Source: Richelia sp. CSU_2_1 (GTDB taxonomy: Bacteria; Cyanobacteriota; Cyanobacteriia; Cyanobacteriales; Microcoleaceae). Taken from it: a stretch of 49,199 bases of DNA. Made by a program: the position numbers and the translations under genes. Below, piece after piece: positions 26,413 through 34,972 of this stretch (positions are counted from its first letter, which is position 1; each line of letters opens with the position of its first letter). The DNA lies in the NCBI GenBank assembly GCA_012034575.1, contig JAAUPF010000029.1:1-49199 (forward strand), read 5' to 3'. The notes beneath the pieces were generated by a model. The model saw only the letters and a list, made by a program, of their open reading frames with translations. It ran no database searches and was not told where the DNA came from.

Positions 26413-26612
26413 TGAATTGGTAATTGGGAATTGGTAATTGGGAATTGGTAATTGGTAATTGGGAATTGGTAAGAAGTTTTGAGTTTTGAGTTTTGAGTTA
26501 AAGACAGTTTACGCATTCACAATGGTAACTTAAAACTCCCCCTCTTCCTTCTTCCTTCTTCCTTCTTCCTTCTTCCTTCTTCCTTCTTCCTTCTTCCTTC
26601 TTCCTTCTTTTG
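26413..26612. repeat. Tandem heptamers AATTGGT/GGGAATT, TTTTGAG and CTTCCTT
   Basis: Three arrays follow each other: AATTGGTAATTGGGAATTGG units (26413-26472), TTTTGAG units (26477-26498), and about ten perfect CTTCCTT heptamers (26543-26610), a pure pyrimidine strand. Related purine/pyrimidine tracts flank the HlyD gene at 28158-28275 and 30240-30319. No gene is present. Confidence 0.9.
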
Positions 26613-26692
26613 GTAATTTATGTCGGGAAGCTGGCAATAGTTAAAATTACTATTTTTGGGGATTCCTCTCGATTTAAATATATTAGACAGCA

Positions 26693-28093
26693 TTAAACCT
26701 GCAAAATCATTCTTGCTAAAGAGAAGTAAATCAAAACCCCCAAAACGTCAACGGCTGTGGTGATAAAAGGAGCGGACATTAAAGCCGGGTCTAAACCCAA
26801 AGAACGAAATAGAAACGGCAGAGACGAACCTGCCACAGAAGCTAGAATTGAGATCGCCAACAAACTCACTCCTACCGCAACTGCTACTGCTAAATTCCCT
26901 TGCAAGGTGTAAGCCCAGCCAGTTGCCACTGTCCCCAATATAGACCCTAACAGCGCTCCCGCCATCCCCTCGCGAACGATTACTTGAAATGGTCCCATAG
27001 CTGTAATTTCGTCAGTGTTCAAACCGCGAATTACCACTGTTGAGGACTGAGCTCCGACATTACCTCCCGTCCCCGTCAGCAGGGGAATAAAGGCTGCTAG
27101 AGCGACTACTTGCTGCAAAATATCTTCTTGCGCTCTAATAATTGTACCCGTGACCGAATTGGTTAAGAGCAGAACAAACAGCCACACGACCCTTTTGCGG
27201 GCAACGGTTAATAAATCTGTCTGAAAATAATTGTCGCCGCCGGACTGGACGCCGCCCAAGGTATAGATATCTTTAGCTGCTTCTTGCTCTAAAATGTCGA
27301 TCGCGTCGTCAACTGTAATGATGCCAACTAAACGCTGTTCGCGGTCTACAACGGGTACTGCTAAAAAATCGTAACGCTGGATCAGCCTTGCAACTTCTTC
27401 TTGGTCTGTTCCTGTTTGAACTGAAACTACTTCGCGGGTCATAATTTCGCCGACCGTTTTATCGAGGGGAGAGGTGACTAAATCCCGCAAAGATAAAATG
27501 CCGGTCAAACAGCGGGCGGCGTCGGTGACGTAAAGAGAATAAATAGTTTCGGTAGTTTTAGCTAAAGAACGAATGCGGTCTAAAGCTTGGGTGACGGTAA
27601 AGCTTTCTTTGAGAGAAATATACTCTGGGGTCATGATCCGACCGGCGGTACCGGCTTCGTAGCCCAAGAGTTGGGCCGTTGCTTCCCGTTCCGCCGGACT
27701 CAATTGACCTAAGAGGCGGCGGACTAAAATTGCCGGCAATTCATCAAAAAGTTTAGCTCGATCGTCCGGGGACATTTTGTCTACAATATCGAGGACTTCT
27801 TGACGTTTGAATTTTTCGCACAGGGACTGCTGAACGCTGGAGTCAAGATATTCGTAAACAGCGATTGCTTCGTCTTTAGCAAGCAAGCGGAACGCTATTA
27901 CCTGCATTGTTTCTGGCAGGCCTTCAATGGCTTCAGCGATGTCAGCTTCTTGGACTGGCTGCAAAATTGCTTTTGCTCCAGGAAAGTCTCCCTGTTCTAG
28001 CAGAACTTGAAGCTGCGATCGGACTAATTCGCGCAGTTCTTTTCGCGCGTAGGTCGGTAAAGTAGAGGATGGATAATAATTTTTTTCTGTCAC
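26693..28093 (-). CDS. mgtE: Magnesium transporter MgtE
   Basis: A 466-aa Mg2+ channel. MgtE-N domain at about 30-135 (LLEQGDFPGAKAILQPVQEA, LFDELPAILVRRLLGQL), a CBS-domain pair at about 135-260 (FLAVPVVDREQRLVGIITVD), and five membrane helices from 280 to the end (WLFVLLLTNSVTGTII, GGNVGAQSSTVVIRGL, FITTAVDVLGVLIYF). The GTG at 28093 is chosen because AAGGGGG precedes it by 7 nt and the protein then starts like other cyanobacterial MgtE. The frame is open for 101 codons further upstream but that part is translation of the GGAAGAA repeats. CBS domains gate the channel by Mg2+ in the known family. Confidence 0.93.
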   Translation of the reverse strand: MTEKNYYPSSTLPTYARKELRELVRSQLQVLLEQGDFPGAKAILQPVQEADIAEAIEGLPETMQVIAFRLLAKDEAIAVYEYLDSSVQQSLCEKFKRQEVLDIVDKMSPDDRAKLFDELPAILVRRLLGQLSPAEREATAQLLGYEAGTAGRIMTPEYISLKESFTVTQALDRIRSLAKTTETIYSLYVTDAARCLTGILSLRDLVTSPLDKTVGEIMTREVVSVQTGTDQEEVARLIQRYDFLAVPVVDREQRLVGIITVDDAIDILEQEAAKDIYTLGGVQSGGDNYFQTDLLTVARKRVVWLFVLLLTNSVTGTIIRAQEDILQQVVALAAFIPLLTGTGGNVGAQSSTVVIRGLNTDEITAMGPFQVIVREGMAGALLGSILGTVATGWAYTLQGNLAVAVAVGVSLLAISILASVAGSSLPFLFRSLGLDPALMSAPFITTAVDVLGVLIYFSLARMILQV

Positions 28094-28157
28094 TGACAAC
28101 CCCCTTAACCCGTCCTGATTGCGTTTCTGAATCCAGTTTAGAGCTAATTGACGCTGC

Positions 28158-28275
28158 CGAAGGAAGAAGGAAGAAGGAAGAAGGAAGAAGGATGAGGGAT
28201 GAGGGATGAGGGATGAGGAATGAGGGATGAGGGAATAAGAAAGAAGGAAGAGGGAATAAGAAAGAAGGAAGAAGA
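28158..28275. repeat. Purine-strand tandem repeats GGAAGAA and GGGATGA
   Basis: The plus strand is almost pure purine: GGAAGAA units (28161-28189), GGGATGA units (28193-28232), then GAATAAGAAAGAAGG units. Reverse-oriented pyrimidine counterparts (CTTCCCTCATC) occur at 30240-30319, so the HlyD gene lies between mirrored arrays. They lie upstream of the mgtE start and read as a hydrophobic SSLIPHPSSFFLL tail when translated. Confidence 0.88.
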
Positions 28276-28278
28276 TTG

Positions 28279-30066
28279 CTACAAATTCATACCGCCTTTT
28301 TGCAGTTGTTTGAGCGGATCGAGCAAAATGTCGGCTACAGAGCGCTGGCGGATGACGATTTCGGCGCTGGCTGTTTGCCCTGTTTTTAACTTCCAAGTTC
28401 GATTGTTTGCAGTTACTGAATCGCGATCGATACTGACTTCAACACTGTAGACAACTCCCAGGAGATCGTCAGTTTTGCTATCCGGCGAAATCGAGACAAC
28501 TTTGCCCGGAATCACGCCGTAGTTTTGATAGGGAAAAGCGTCGAATTTGACTTGCACTGGCATTCCAGTTTTGACAAAACCCGCTTCTCGGTTTGGCAAA
28601 TTGACTGCTAGGACGAGGGGAGCATTGTTGGGAATGACTTCGGCAATTGTTTGACCTGGTTGAACGACTTCTCCTGTGTTGTGAAAGTTGAGGGCGGACA
28701 CGACTCCGCTGACTGGGGCGTAGAGAAATCTTTGTTTCAATTTACTGTTAGCTCGATCGAGCAAAGTTTGGGTTTCAGCAATTTTAGATTTGATTTGATT
28801 TAAATCCATTTCTAACTGCTGAATTTTTTGCTCTTTTTCTAACTGAGTTTGGCGCGCTGCTGCTTGCTGGCTGGCCGCTTCAGCTTGCAGCCGATCGAAC
28901 TCTGCGGATTTTTCTGCGAGTTCGCCTTTGGTGCGAGCGATCGCGCTAGTTCGATCGCGCAAAGCTTGCTCTACTTCAAACAGTTTTTCCTTAACTTGAG
29001 TGGCGTCAGAAAGTTGGCTCCTGATGGTGGCGCTAATGCGATCGCGCACGGTTTGTTCGATTTCAAAAGCGCGATCGTCGGCTTGCGTTTCCTCCCCCAA
29101 CTGACTGCGAATTACCGCGTTTTCGCTCTCCCGCAAAGCTTCTTCAGCTTGAAACAATACATCTTTTGACAAAGCACCTTCATCTACCAAAGGTTTGAGC
29201 CGCGCGATCCTTTCTTTGTGGGCAGTTACTTTTGTTTGGAGTTGCGCGAGCAAATTTTGAGTCTTTTGTTGTAGCGGCTTCACCTGAGCTCGCCGCCCCT
29301 GTTGGGATGCCACATCTTCTTGCAGTTGTGCGAGCAAATCTTCGGCGTTTCTTTCCAAAGGTTTGAGTTGCTGCTGGCGCGCTTGTTGGGATGCTGTATC
29401 GGCTTGCAGTTGCTCGATTTGAGCCTCTGCGGTAGCAACGGAGGCGCGGGCGCGGGCGATCGCAGCTTCGGCCCCCCGTTTGTCTGCTTCGGCAATTGCT
29501 TTGCTGGCTTGAGCTTCGAGTTTGGTGCGCTCGATCGAACTCTGCATTTGTACTAATTGAATTTGATAACCTGCGAGCATTTTATCGAGTCTCTCGACTT
29601 CGCTGGCGGCCGTTTCCGGATCTAATTCTGCTAGCAATTGTCCGGCTTTAACCTTTTGACCTTCTTTAACAGGAAGGTTAACGATTTTGCCCGGTTCGAT
29701 CGAGTGAATTTTGTAAACATCACCTTTGGGAACTAATTTGCCTTGAGCGTGGCCGACTTCATCAATTTTTCCGAAAGTTGCCCACGCAGCAAAAGCCAGC
29801 GAAAAAACAATTCCTCCTAACATCAACCGCTGGGGAAAAGATACCGGCGGTTGGTCGAGTACCGAGTGCAAAGAAGTTGACCAATTATCGGATGAATTGG
29901 GGAACTTCGAGGGATAAATTAAGTCATTAGTTTGAGAAGCAACTTTTTGATGCTTGGCTATTTCTGGTTTCCTAACTTCATTTTCAGGCCGGGAAGCTGT
30001 CGCTGCTGGGACTTCCGCTATGTGGTGTGGAGGGGAACCATATCTGTTGGCATCTTTTGAAAGCAT
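28279..30066 (-). CDS. HlyD-family adaptor of a type I secretion/ABC exporter
   Basis: A 595-aa membrane-fusion protein. A cytoplasmic N-terminal segment (1-80) precedes one membrane helix (LMLGGIVFSLAFAAWATFG, about 80-100). A biotinyl/lipoyl-like half (EPGKIVNLPVKEGQKVKAG) is followed by a very long periplasmic coiled coil (about 150-430, Gln/Ala/Lys-rich repeats) and then by the second lipoyl half and beta barrel (FLYAPVSGVVSALNFHNTGE, GMPVQVKFDAFPYQNYG). It links an ABC exporter to an outer-membrane channel. The C39 ABC transporter lies just upstream on the same strand, 253 bp away, so the two form a transport unit. No TolC-like gene is in the window. Confidence 0.92.
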   Translation of the reverse strand: MLSKDANRYGSPPHHIAEVPAATASRPENEVRKPEIAKHQKVASQTNDLIYPSKFPNSSDNWSTSLHSVLDQPPVSFPQRLMLGGIVFSLAFAAWATFGKIDEVGHAQGKLVPKGDVYKIHSIEPGKIVNLPVKEGQKVKAGQLLAELDPETAASEVERLDKMLAGYQIQLVQMQSSIERTKLEAQASKAIAEADKRGAEAAIARARASVATAEAQIEQLQADTASQQARQQQLKPLERNAEDLLAQLQEDVASQQGRRAQVKPLQQKTQNLLAQLQTKVTAHKERIARLKPLVDEGALSKDVLFQAEEALRESENAVIRSQLGEETQADDRAFEIEQTVRDRISATIRSQLSDATQVKEKLFEVEQALRDRTSAIARTKGELAEKSAEFDRLQAEAASQQAAARQTQLEKEQKIQQLEMDLNQIKSKIAETQTLLDRANSKLKQRFLYAPVSGVVSALNFHNTGEVVQPGQTIAEVIPNNAPLVLAVNLPNREAGFVKTGMPVQVKFDAFPYQNYGVIPGKVVSISPDSKTDDLLGVVYSVEVSIDRDSVTANNRTWKLKTGQTASAEIVIRQRSVADILLDPLKQLQKGGMNL

Positions 30067-30082
30067 GACTGTTTCTCCAAAT

Positions 30083-30319
30083 CAGTAATTAGCAATTGGT
30101 AAGTAGCGATCGGTAATTAGTAATGGGGAATTGGTAAGGGAGGATGGAGTCTTAGTAATGAGCTAAGCGTTGCACGGGGAATTGAAAATTGGTAATTAAG
30201 AATTAGTAGCGAAGAATTGTCCATCAAAACTTAAAACTTTCTTCCCTCATCCTTCTTCCTTCTTCCCTCATCCTTCTTCCCTCATCCTTCTTCCCTCATC
30301 CTTCTTCCTTCTTCCTTCT
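30083..30319. repeat. Spacer repeats between the exporter genes
   Basis: AATTGGTAAGTAGCG/TAATTAGTAATGGGG units (30085-30205) are followed by about eight CTTCCCTCATC/CTTCCTT pyrimidine units (30240-30319) that touch the stop codon of the ABC transporter gene. The pyrimidine block is the mirror of the purine block at 28158-28275. Confidence 0.88.
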
Positions 30320-33300
30320 TTAAAGAGCTAGTTGTTGTTGAGCGAGATGGTAGTAAAGTCCCCGATCGTCCATCAATTTATCGTGAGTGCCTTGTTCGGC
30401 TAAAATTCCCCGATCGAGAACCAAAATGCGATCGGCATTGCGTACCGTAGACAATCGGTGAGCGATGATAAACACAGTGCGATCGCGGCTAATTCGTGCC
30501 AAATTTTGTTGAAACCTGCGTTCTGATTCGGTATCCAGCGAAGAAGTTGCTTCGTCTAAAATCAAAATCCGGGGATCGCCTAAAAGAGCGCGGGCGATCG
30601 CAATTCTTTGTCGCTGTCCTCCAGACAAACTCGTTCCCCTTTCCCCCACAGGAGTTTGATATCCTAGCGGCATATCTTGGATAAATTGGTGAGCTTCTGC
30701 AAGTTTGGCAACTTCGATCGCCCGCTGGCAACTTGCAAAATCGGCATCTTTTGTTTCCTCGTTTTGGTAAAGGGAAGTTGGCCCGTTTTTATAGAGCACG
30801 ATATTTTCTAAAATCGTGCCGGAAAACAAGAAACAATCTTGAGGAACTACACCCAACTGACTCCGCAGCGAGTGAGGGGAAATATGTCGGATATCGTGCC
30901 CGTCTACAGTCAGCCGCCCTGTTTCTGGATAGTAGAAACCTTGCAGCAATTTAACCAAAGTGCTCTTACCGGAACCGCTGCGGCCGACAATTGCCACAGT
31001 TTCGCCGGCTTCTACTTCAAAGGAGATATTTTGCAGCGTGTGGCGTTCGTCATTTGGGGAATAGCGGAAACAAACATTTTCTAACTTGACATTTCCCTGA
31101 ATGCGCGGCAATACCAACATCGGTTTGTCGGGACTTTCTTCCGGTTGAGTCGCAAAAACGTCATCCAAACGTTCGATCGAAACTACAACTTCTTGGAACT
31201 CATCCCACAATCCCACCACAGAAAGCACCGGAGAAATCACGCTGCCGATCATCATATTAAACGCCACAAATTGACCGATCGTCAGTTGGTCTTGAATTAC
31301 CAGCATCGCTCCGTACCACAGCAAAACCGTGCTGCCTAAAGTATTAACCGATCCCCCGATTACTTGCAAGGAATTTGCCAATTTCTGCCCGCGAAATTTG
31401 GCATTAATCATCTCAGTTAATTGGTCTTCCCAACGCCAGCGCATTTCTCGATCTGCTGCGGTTGCTTTAATCGTCGCAATCCCCGAAATCATTTCTACCA
31501 AATAAGAGTTTTGCTTCGCGCCTTCATTGAAAATATCTCGCGATACTTGCCGCAGCAAGGGAGTTGCAGCCAAAGTCAAAATTACGATCGGCGGAATTAA
31601 AGCCAATACCAACAAAGCCAACTGCCAGTTGTAGTAAACCATCAGCCCGATGTAAACGATTGCCATCAAAGCATCCAGCCATGCAGTAATCGCTTGGCGG
31701 GTCAAAAATGCTTGAATTTTTTGATTTTCCTGAACTCGCGTCAAGATGTCACCAACGTGGCGCGATTCAAAGAATTTGATCGGCAAACTAAGGGTGTGAT
31801 TGATAAAACCGCTAACTAAAGTGAGGTCAATGCGGTTGGAAAGGTAATCGAGCAAATATTGTCTGGTGGCGGTAAGCAGCAGCCGCCAAACACCGAACAA
31901 TAAAAGTCCGATCGCAAAAACGTGCAGGGTGACAAGGCTTTTGCTGACAACTACTTGGTCGAGAATTACTTGAGTAAATAGAGGCGTAATTATCCCGAAC
32001 AATTGGATGAATAAAGACGCTGCCAAAATTTGGGCGACAATGCCCCGGTAGGGCCAAACTATGCCGAGAAAGTTTTGAGTTTTAATGCCTTTGTTTTCGG
32101 CATTGCGGTTGCGGTATAGCTGCGGTGTGGGGTCTAAAATTATCGCGTAACCAGTCCAATTCTCGCTAAAAGTTTTAACGTTCATCCACCGCTTGCCCGC
32201 TGCGGGATCGGCAATTAAAACTTGATGGTTGCGGAAGCGGCAAACTACGACGTAGTGATTGCCTTGCCAGTGAGCGATCCAGGGATTTTGATTGCGGAGG
32301 GGGGCTAAAGATGCGCGCACGGGACGGGCTTGAAATCCTAAATTTTCAGCGGCTTTAGCGAGGTTTTTAGGAGAAGTGCCGCTGCGGCCGACTTCTGCTA
32401 CTTCGCGCAGGTAATTGATGCTGTATTTTTTACCCCAATATTCGGAAATCATCGCCAAACACGCCGCCCCGCAATCTGATGCGCTTTGCTGCTGCTGGAA
32501 GGGAAATCCGAAACCCAACCACTTGCGCTGTTTGGGTTTGGGAAAGATAACGGTTGCAAATCCCGGTTTTGAATTCTGGATTTTGGCTGGTGTTTGCTGC
32601 TCGCTGGTTGGGGCGGATTTTGAATTTTTGGTGGGGGTGAGTAAGGTTAAAGGGCGAGATTTGCGGATGATTTTAGGGGGGGAATTGCTGTCTGCTGCTA
32701 CTGCGGCTTTTGCTATTTCCCACTGTTGAGATTCGATCCGGTAAATTAGTAAGTCTGTTTGAGCTTTCCAGTTGTCGGGTATGGGTTCGGGATGTCCCCA
32801 GCTACTGCCTGCTAAAGGGGCTTCTAAACCTTGGATTTGACCGCTGCGCAACCAAAAGTGACTGGGGGATTTTTGGCAGCCTTCGGCAACTGCAACGCCT
32901 GCGGGAATTCGGATTTCTTCTAAATAAGGTAACAGGTGAGACCAGAGAGTTTGCTGTTGTTGAGTTGTCAGCGATCGCACTTCTGTTTCTGTCTTGAAAA
33001 AGATGAGTTGGTGCCGTTCTTGAAATTGTTGCTCTAACCGCTGTTGCAGTCGTGGCAATTGTTGTAAAATTGTCTGGAATTTGGCGGACTCGATTCGGGC
33101 GATTTGACCGTTACTGGCGGCAATTGCTCTGTAGGAAATCGCGCTGTCAATAAATAGGTCATCAACTCCAAATATTGCACCGGTTTCCAATACTACTGCC
33201 GAAACTTCTTGGTGGCTGGATGTTTCTCGTGCTAGCAGTCTGACTCGACCTTCGCACACTAAATAAAAAGTGCGTGCAGCAAAGAGATTGGGCGGGGAAT

Positions 33301-33520
33301 CTTCTCGTTTGTTTTCTGCTAAATTGCTGTTATTTTCTGGGATTTGATATTTTGCTATCTCGTCTCCTAGCTGAAGTTCAAACGTTGTTGACGCGCTGCT
33401 CAATTGGGAAATTAAGCTGGGTTCTGCATCTGTATCTTCTAAGAGTTTTGCAAGCGCCGTAACTTGTACTGGTTCTGGCGATCGGGTCAAGTAATTACTG
33501 TCCAGCAAATCTTTTTTCAT
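30320..33520 (-). CDS. Peptidase-C39 ABC exporter with cNMP-binding-like N-terminus
   Basis: A 1066-aa exporter of the bacteriocin type (HetC-like layout in cyanobacteria). Residues about 45-175 and 190-270 resemble cyclic-nucleotide-binding beta-roll domains. The C39 protease (about 340-460) has Cys350 in SASDCGAACL, His422 in NHYVVV and Asp438 in IADPA, so it should cleave leaders after Gly-Gly. A six-helix membrane domain (about 485-780) and an ATPase follow: VGRSGSGKST, LSGGQRQRIAIARALL, ILILDEATSSLD. It cuts and exports peptides across the inner membrane with the HlyD partner downstream. Substrates are not adjacent; the tandem GG-leader genes at 48.7 kb are candidates. Confidence 0.93.
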   Translation of the reverse strand: MKKDLLDSNYLTRSPEPVQVTALAKLLEDTDAEPSLISQLSSASTTFELQLGDEIAKYQIPENNSNLAENKREDSPPNLFAARTFYLVCEGRVRLLARETSSHQEVSAVVLETGAIFGVDDLFIDSAISYRAIAASNGQIARIESAKFQTILQQLPRLQQRLEQQFQERHQLIFFKTETEVRSLTTQQQQTLWSHLLPYLEEIRIPAGVAVAEGCQKSPSHFWLRSGQIQGLEAPLAGSSWGHPEPIPDNWKAQTDLLIYRIESQQWEIAKAAVAADSNSPPKIIRKSRPLTLLTPTKNSKSAPTSEQQTPAKIQNSKPGFATVIFPKPKQRKWLGFGFPFQQQQSASDCGAACLAMISEYWGKKYSINYLREVAEVGRSGTSPKNLAKAAENLGFQARPVRASLAPLRNQNPWIAHWQGNHYVVVCRFRNHQVLIADPAAGKRWMNVKTFSENWTGYAIILDPTPQLYRNRNAENKGIKTQNFLGIVWPYRGIVAQILAASLFIQLFGIITPLFTQVILDQVVVSKSLVTLHVFAIGLLLFGVWRLLLTATRQYLLDYLSNRIDLTLVSGFINHTLSLPIKFFESRHVGDILTRVQENQKIQAFLTRQAITAWLDALMAIVYIGLMVYYNWQLALLVLALIPPIVILTLAATPLLRQVSRDIFNEGAKQNSYLVEMISGIATIKATAADREMRWRWEDQLTEMINAKFRGQKLANSLQVIGGSVNTLGSTVLLWYGAMLVIQDQLTIGQFVAFNMMIGSVISPVLSVVGLWDEFQEVVVSIERLDDVFATQPEESPDKPMLVLPRIQGNVKLENVCFRYSPNDERHTLQNISFEVEAGETVAIVGRSGSGKSTLVKLLQGFYYPETGRLTVDGHDIRHISPHSLRSQLGVVPQDCFLFSGTILENIVLYKNGPTSLYQNEETKDADFASCQRAIEVAKLAEAHQFIQDMPLGYQTPVGERGTSLSGGQRQRIAIARALLGDPRILILDEATSSLDTESERRFQQNLARISRDRTVFIIAHRLSTVRNADRILVLDRGILAEQGTHDKLMDDRGLYYHLAQQQLAL

Positions 33521-33632
33521 TGCTTACCCCTGTATAATCTATGTAATTCAGTGCTTGGCAGCTCTTAATTTTGTTGCAATTAAGTAGCTCTTTTAAGCTG
33601 AAGGATGGGAAAACAGCTTCGGGAGCGACGAG

Positions 33633-33764
33633 CTATTTTAATTGCCGGTGGTGCGAGATCTCAAGAGTTGATTTTCTCAACTTACCTGCACCTCCCCACT
33701 GAAATGAATTTCTCTTAAACCATCCGATCGCGCGCAGAAATACTCCGAAAAAAGCAGCACCCAT
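33633..33764 (-). CDS. Unannotated 43-aa peptide upstream of the C39 exporter
   Basis: On the minus strand ATG 33764 opens MGAAFFGVFLRAIGWFKRNS, continues through FQWGGAGKLRKS and ends HHRQLK (stop 33633-33635). AGGAGAA lies 8 nt before the ATG, a good ribosome site. The first half is hydrophobic or amphipathic with Trp and Phe, the second basic, and a Gly-Gly occurs at residues 24-25. It is 112 bp upstream of the exporter gene and on its strand. It could be a small secreted or membrane-active peptide, but the GG leader lacks the usual acidic helix, so this is only a candidate. Confidence 0.45.
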   Translation of the reverse strand: MGAAFFGVFLRAIGWFKRNSFQWGGAGKLRKSTLEISHHRQLK

Positions 33765-34972
33765 TGTCAGTTTCTCCTGTTTCATTTTTCTGTTAGCCTG
33801 CCCTTAGTTTGCAAGTTGCCAACAACCAAAACTCAACTTATTCCGAATTCTAAAAAAGATTAAAGTCTGAGTTTTTTTTGCTGGATTGCAAATAGATTAG
33901 CGGTAAAAAAAGCTCGATCGCGCACAGCCCTTGTTAGGAATTGGGTTAGGATTTGGGTTAGGATTTGGGCTGGGATGTTGCTTGGGATGTTACTTGGGAT
34001 GTTGACCGGCCACTTGGCTGAAAACTCGATTGCCAATTTCCCAAACTGCTGGTTGTAGCTTCGATCGACTTGAAAAACCGCTGTTTCCGACACAGAAACT
34101 TAATTGAGCGAGCAAAATATTTCCTTAATGCCCTTGCTTTTCCTCAAAAATCCAGTTTTTTCGGTTTGGATTTGGCAAGTATCGAACCATTGGCGCGGCT
34201 CGTAACAGGAAGAGCAAAAGACTTTACACCGACTTAAAAAATGCCACTTAACTAGCCTTTCCCTACATCAAAATAGGGCTGATACCAGTTGACAGACCGC
34301 ACTTGGAGCCTGGTCCAATCTCTCTCACTTTATCCTCAATTCACGGTTGCAAACTAGGAAAAAACATCTCTTTTAACCTTTATTCAAAACCTTGAGAATC
34401 TCGGATGTTTTTTGTTTGGAGAGTTGGGGTAATTACGTAAGTGCTGTGGCAGTTGGACTCCATCATAGCTTACGCAACAGCTATCTTGACTACAGTTCTT
34501 GCGCTATCTTTACTAAATCTTTAAAATACCACCGTATTATCGCCGATAATTGTGAAGTTTGGATGAAGGAAAGATGAAGAAAATCAGTATAGTGACTGTT
34601 TTTGAGTGAAAATGCCCAAAAACAACCATTTTCCATTGCTGAGTGTTGGAAACGGATTTACAGCCAGATTTGGTATTAATTATTAAAAAAAACTCACTCA
34701 GCAAGAATTTGTGCAGTAAAGTATCGCCAAAAAATAAAGAAATATTACTGTCAGTGAAGCGGATAGGTACTGAGTTACTTGACAAAAAGTTACTATTTGC
34801 ATCCAAAAATTTAAGTTATAAATTCGGCTGGATAATTTTCTGCATGACTTGCACGTTCGATCGATTTGATGCGCTTTTGAAACGCTACAGATAGCAGTAA
34901 GGTGCGCAGCGCGCACCTTACATAATTTAACAGTTGGTCAACTCTGTATTTGTTGTGCGAGTTTGAGAAATC
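33765..34972. other. Long AT-rich region without a recognised gene
   Basis: The 1.2-kb gap contains a degenerate direct-repeat array of TTGGGATGTTACTTGGGATG type (33940-34003; also GGATTTGGGTTA). Translations of it give SNIPSNIPS-like repeats that I regard as non-coding. An 83-codon frame on the plus strand (34643-34894) and several antisense frames have no recognisable features. At 34897-34921 is an 11-bp stem palindrome (GTAAGGTGCGC-AGC-GCGCACCTTAC) shared with 42532. Confidence 0.5.
34897..34921. repeat. Palindromic repeat GTAAGGTGCGC/GCGCACCTTAC
   Basis: A perfect 11-bp stem with an AGC loop. A partial copy lies at 42532-42552 and variants (TAGGGTGTGCACTGCGCACC, TAGGGCTTGCACTGCGCACC) form a tandem pair at 38650-38710. 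It is a dispersed palindrome family. Confidence 0.8.

Noticed and set aside
28094..28396. N-terminal extension of MgtE by 101 codons
   Set aside because: The extension is translated GGAAGAA/GGGATGA repeat; the GTG at 28093 has a good ribosome site and gives a normal MgtE start.
33860..34093. 77-codon frame with SNIPSNIPSNIP and ILTQILTQ repeats
   Set aside because: It is translation of degenerate spacer repeats (TTGGGATG...), with no ribosome site or conserved domain.
34643..34894. 83-codon plus-strand frame in the AT-rich gap
   Set aside because: No family features, no ribosome site, overlapped by similar frames on the other strand.
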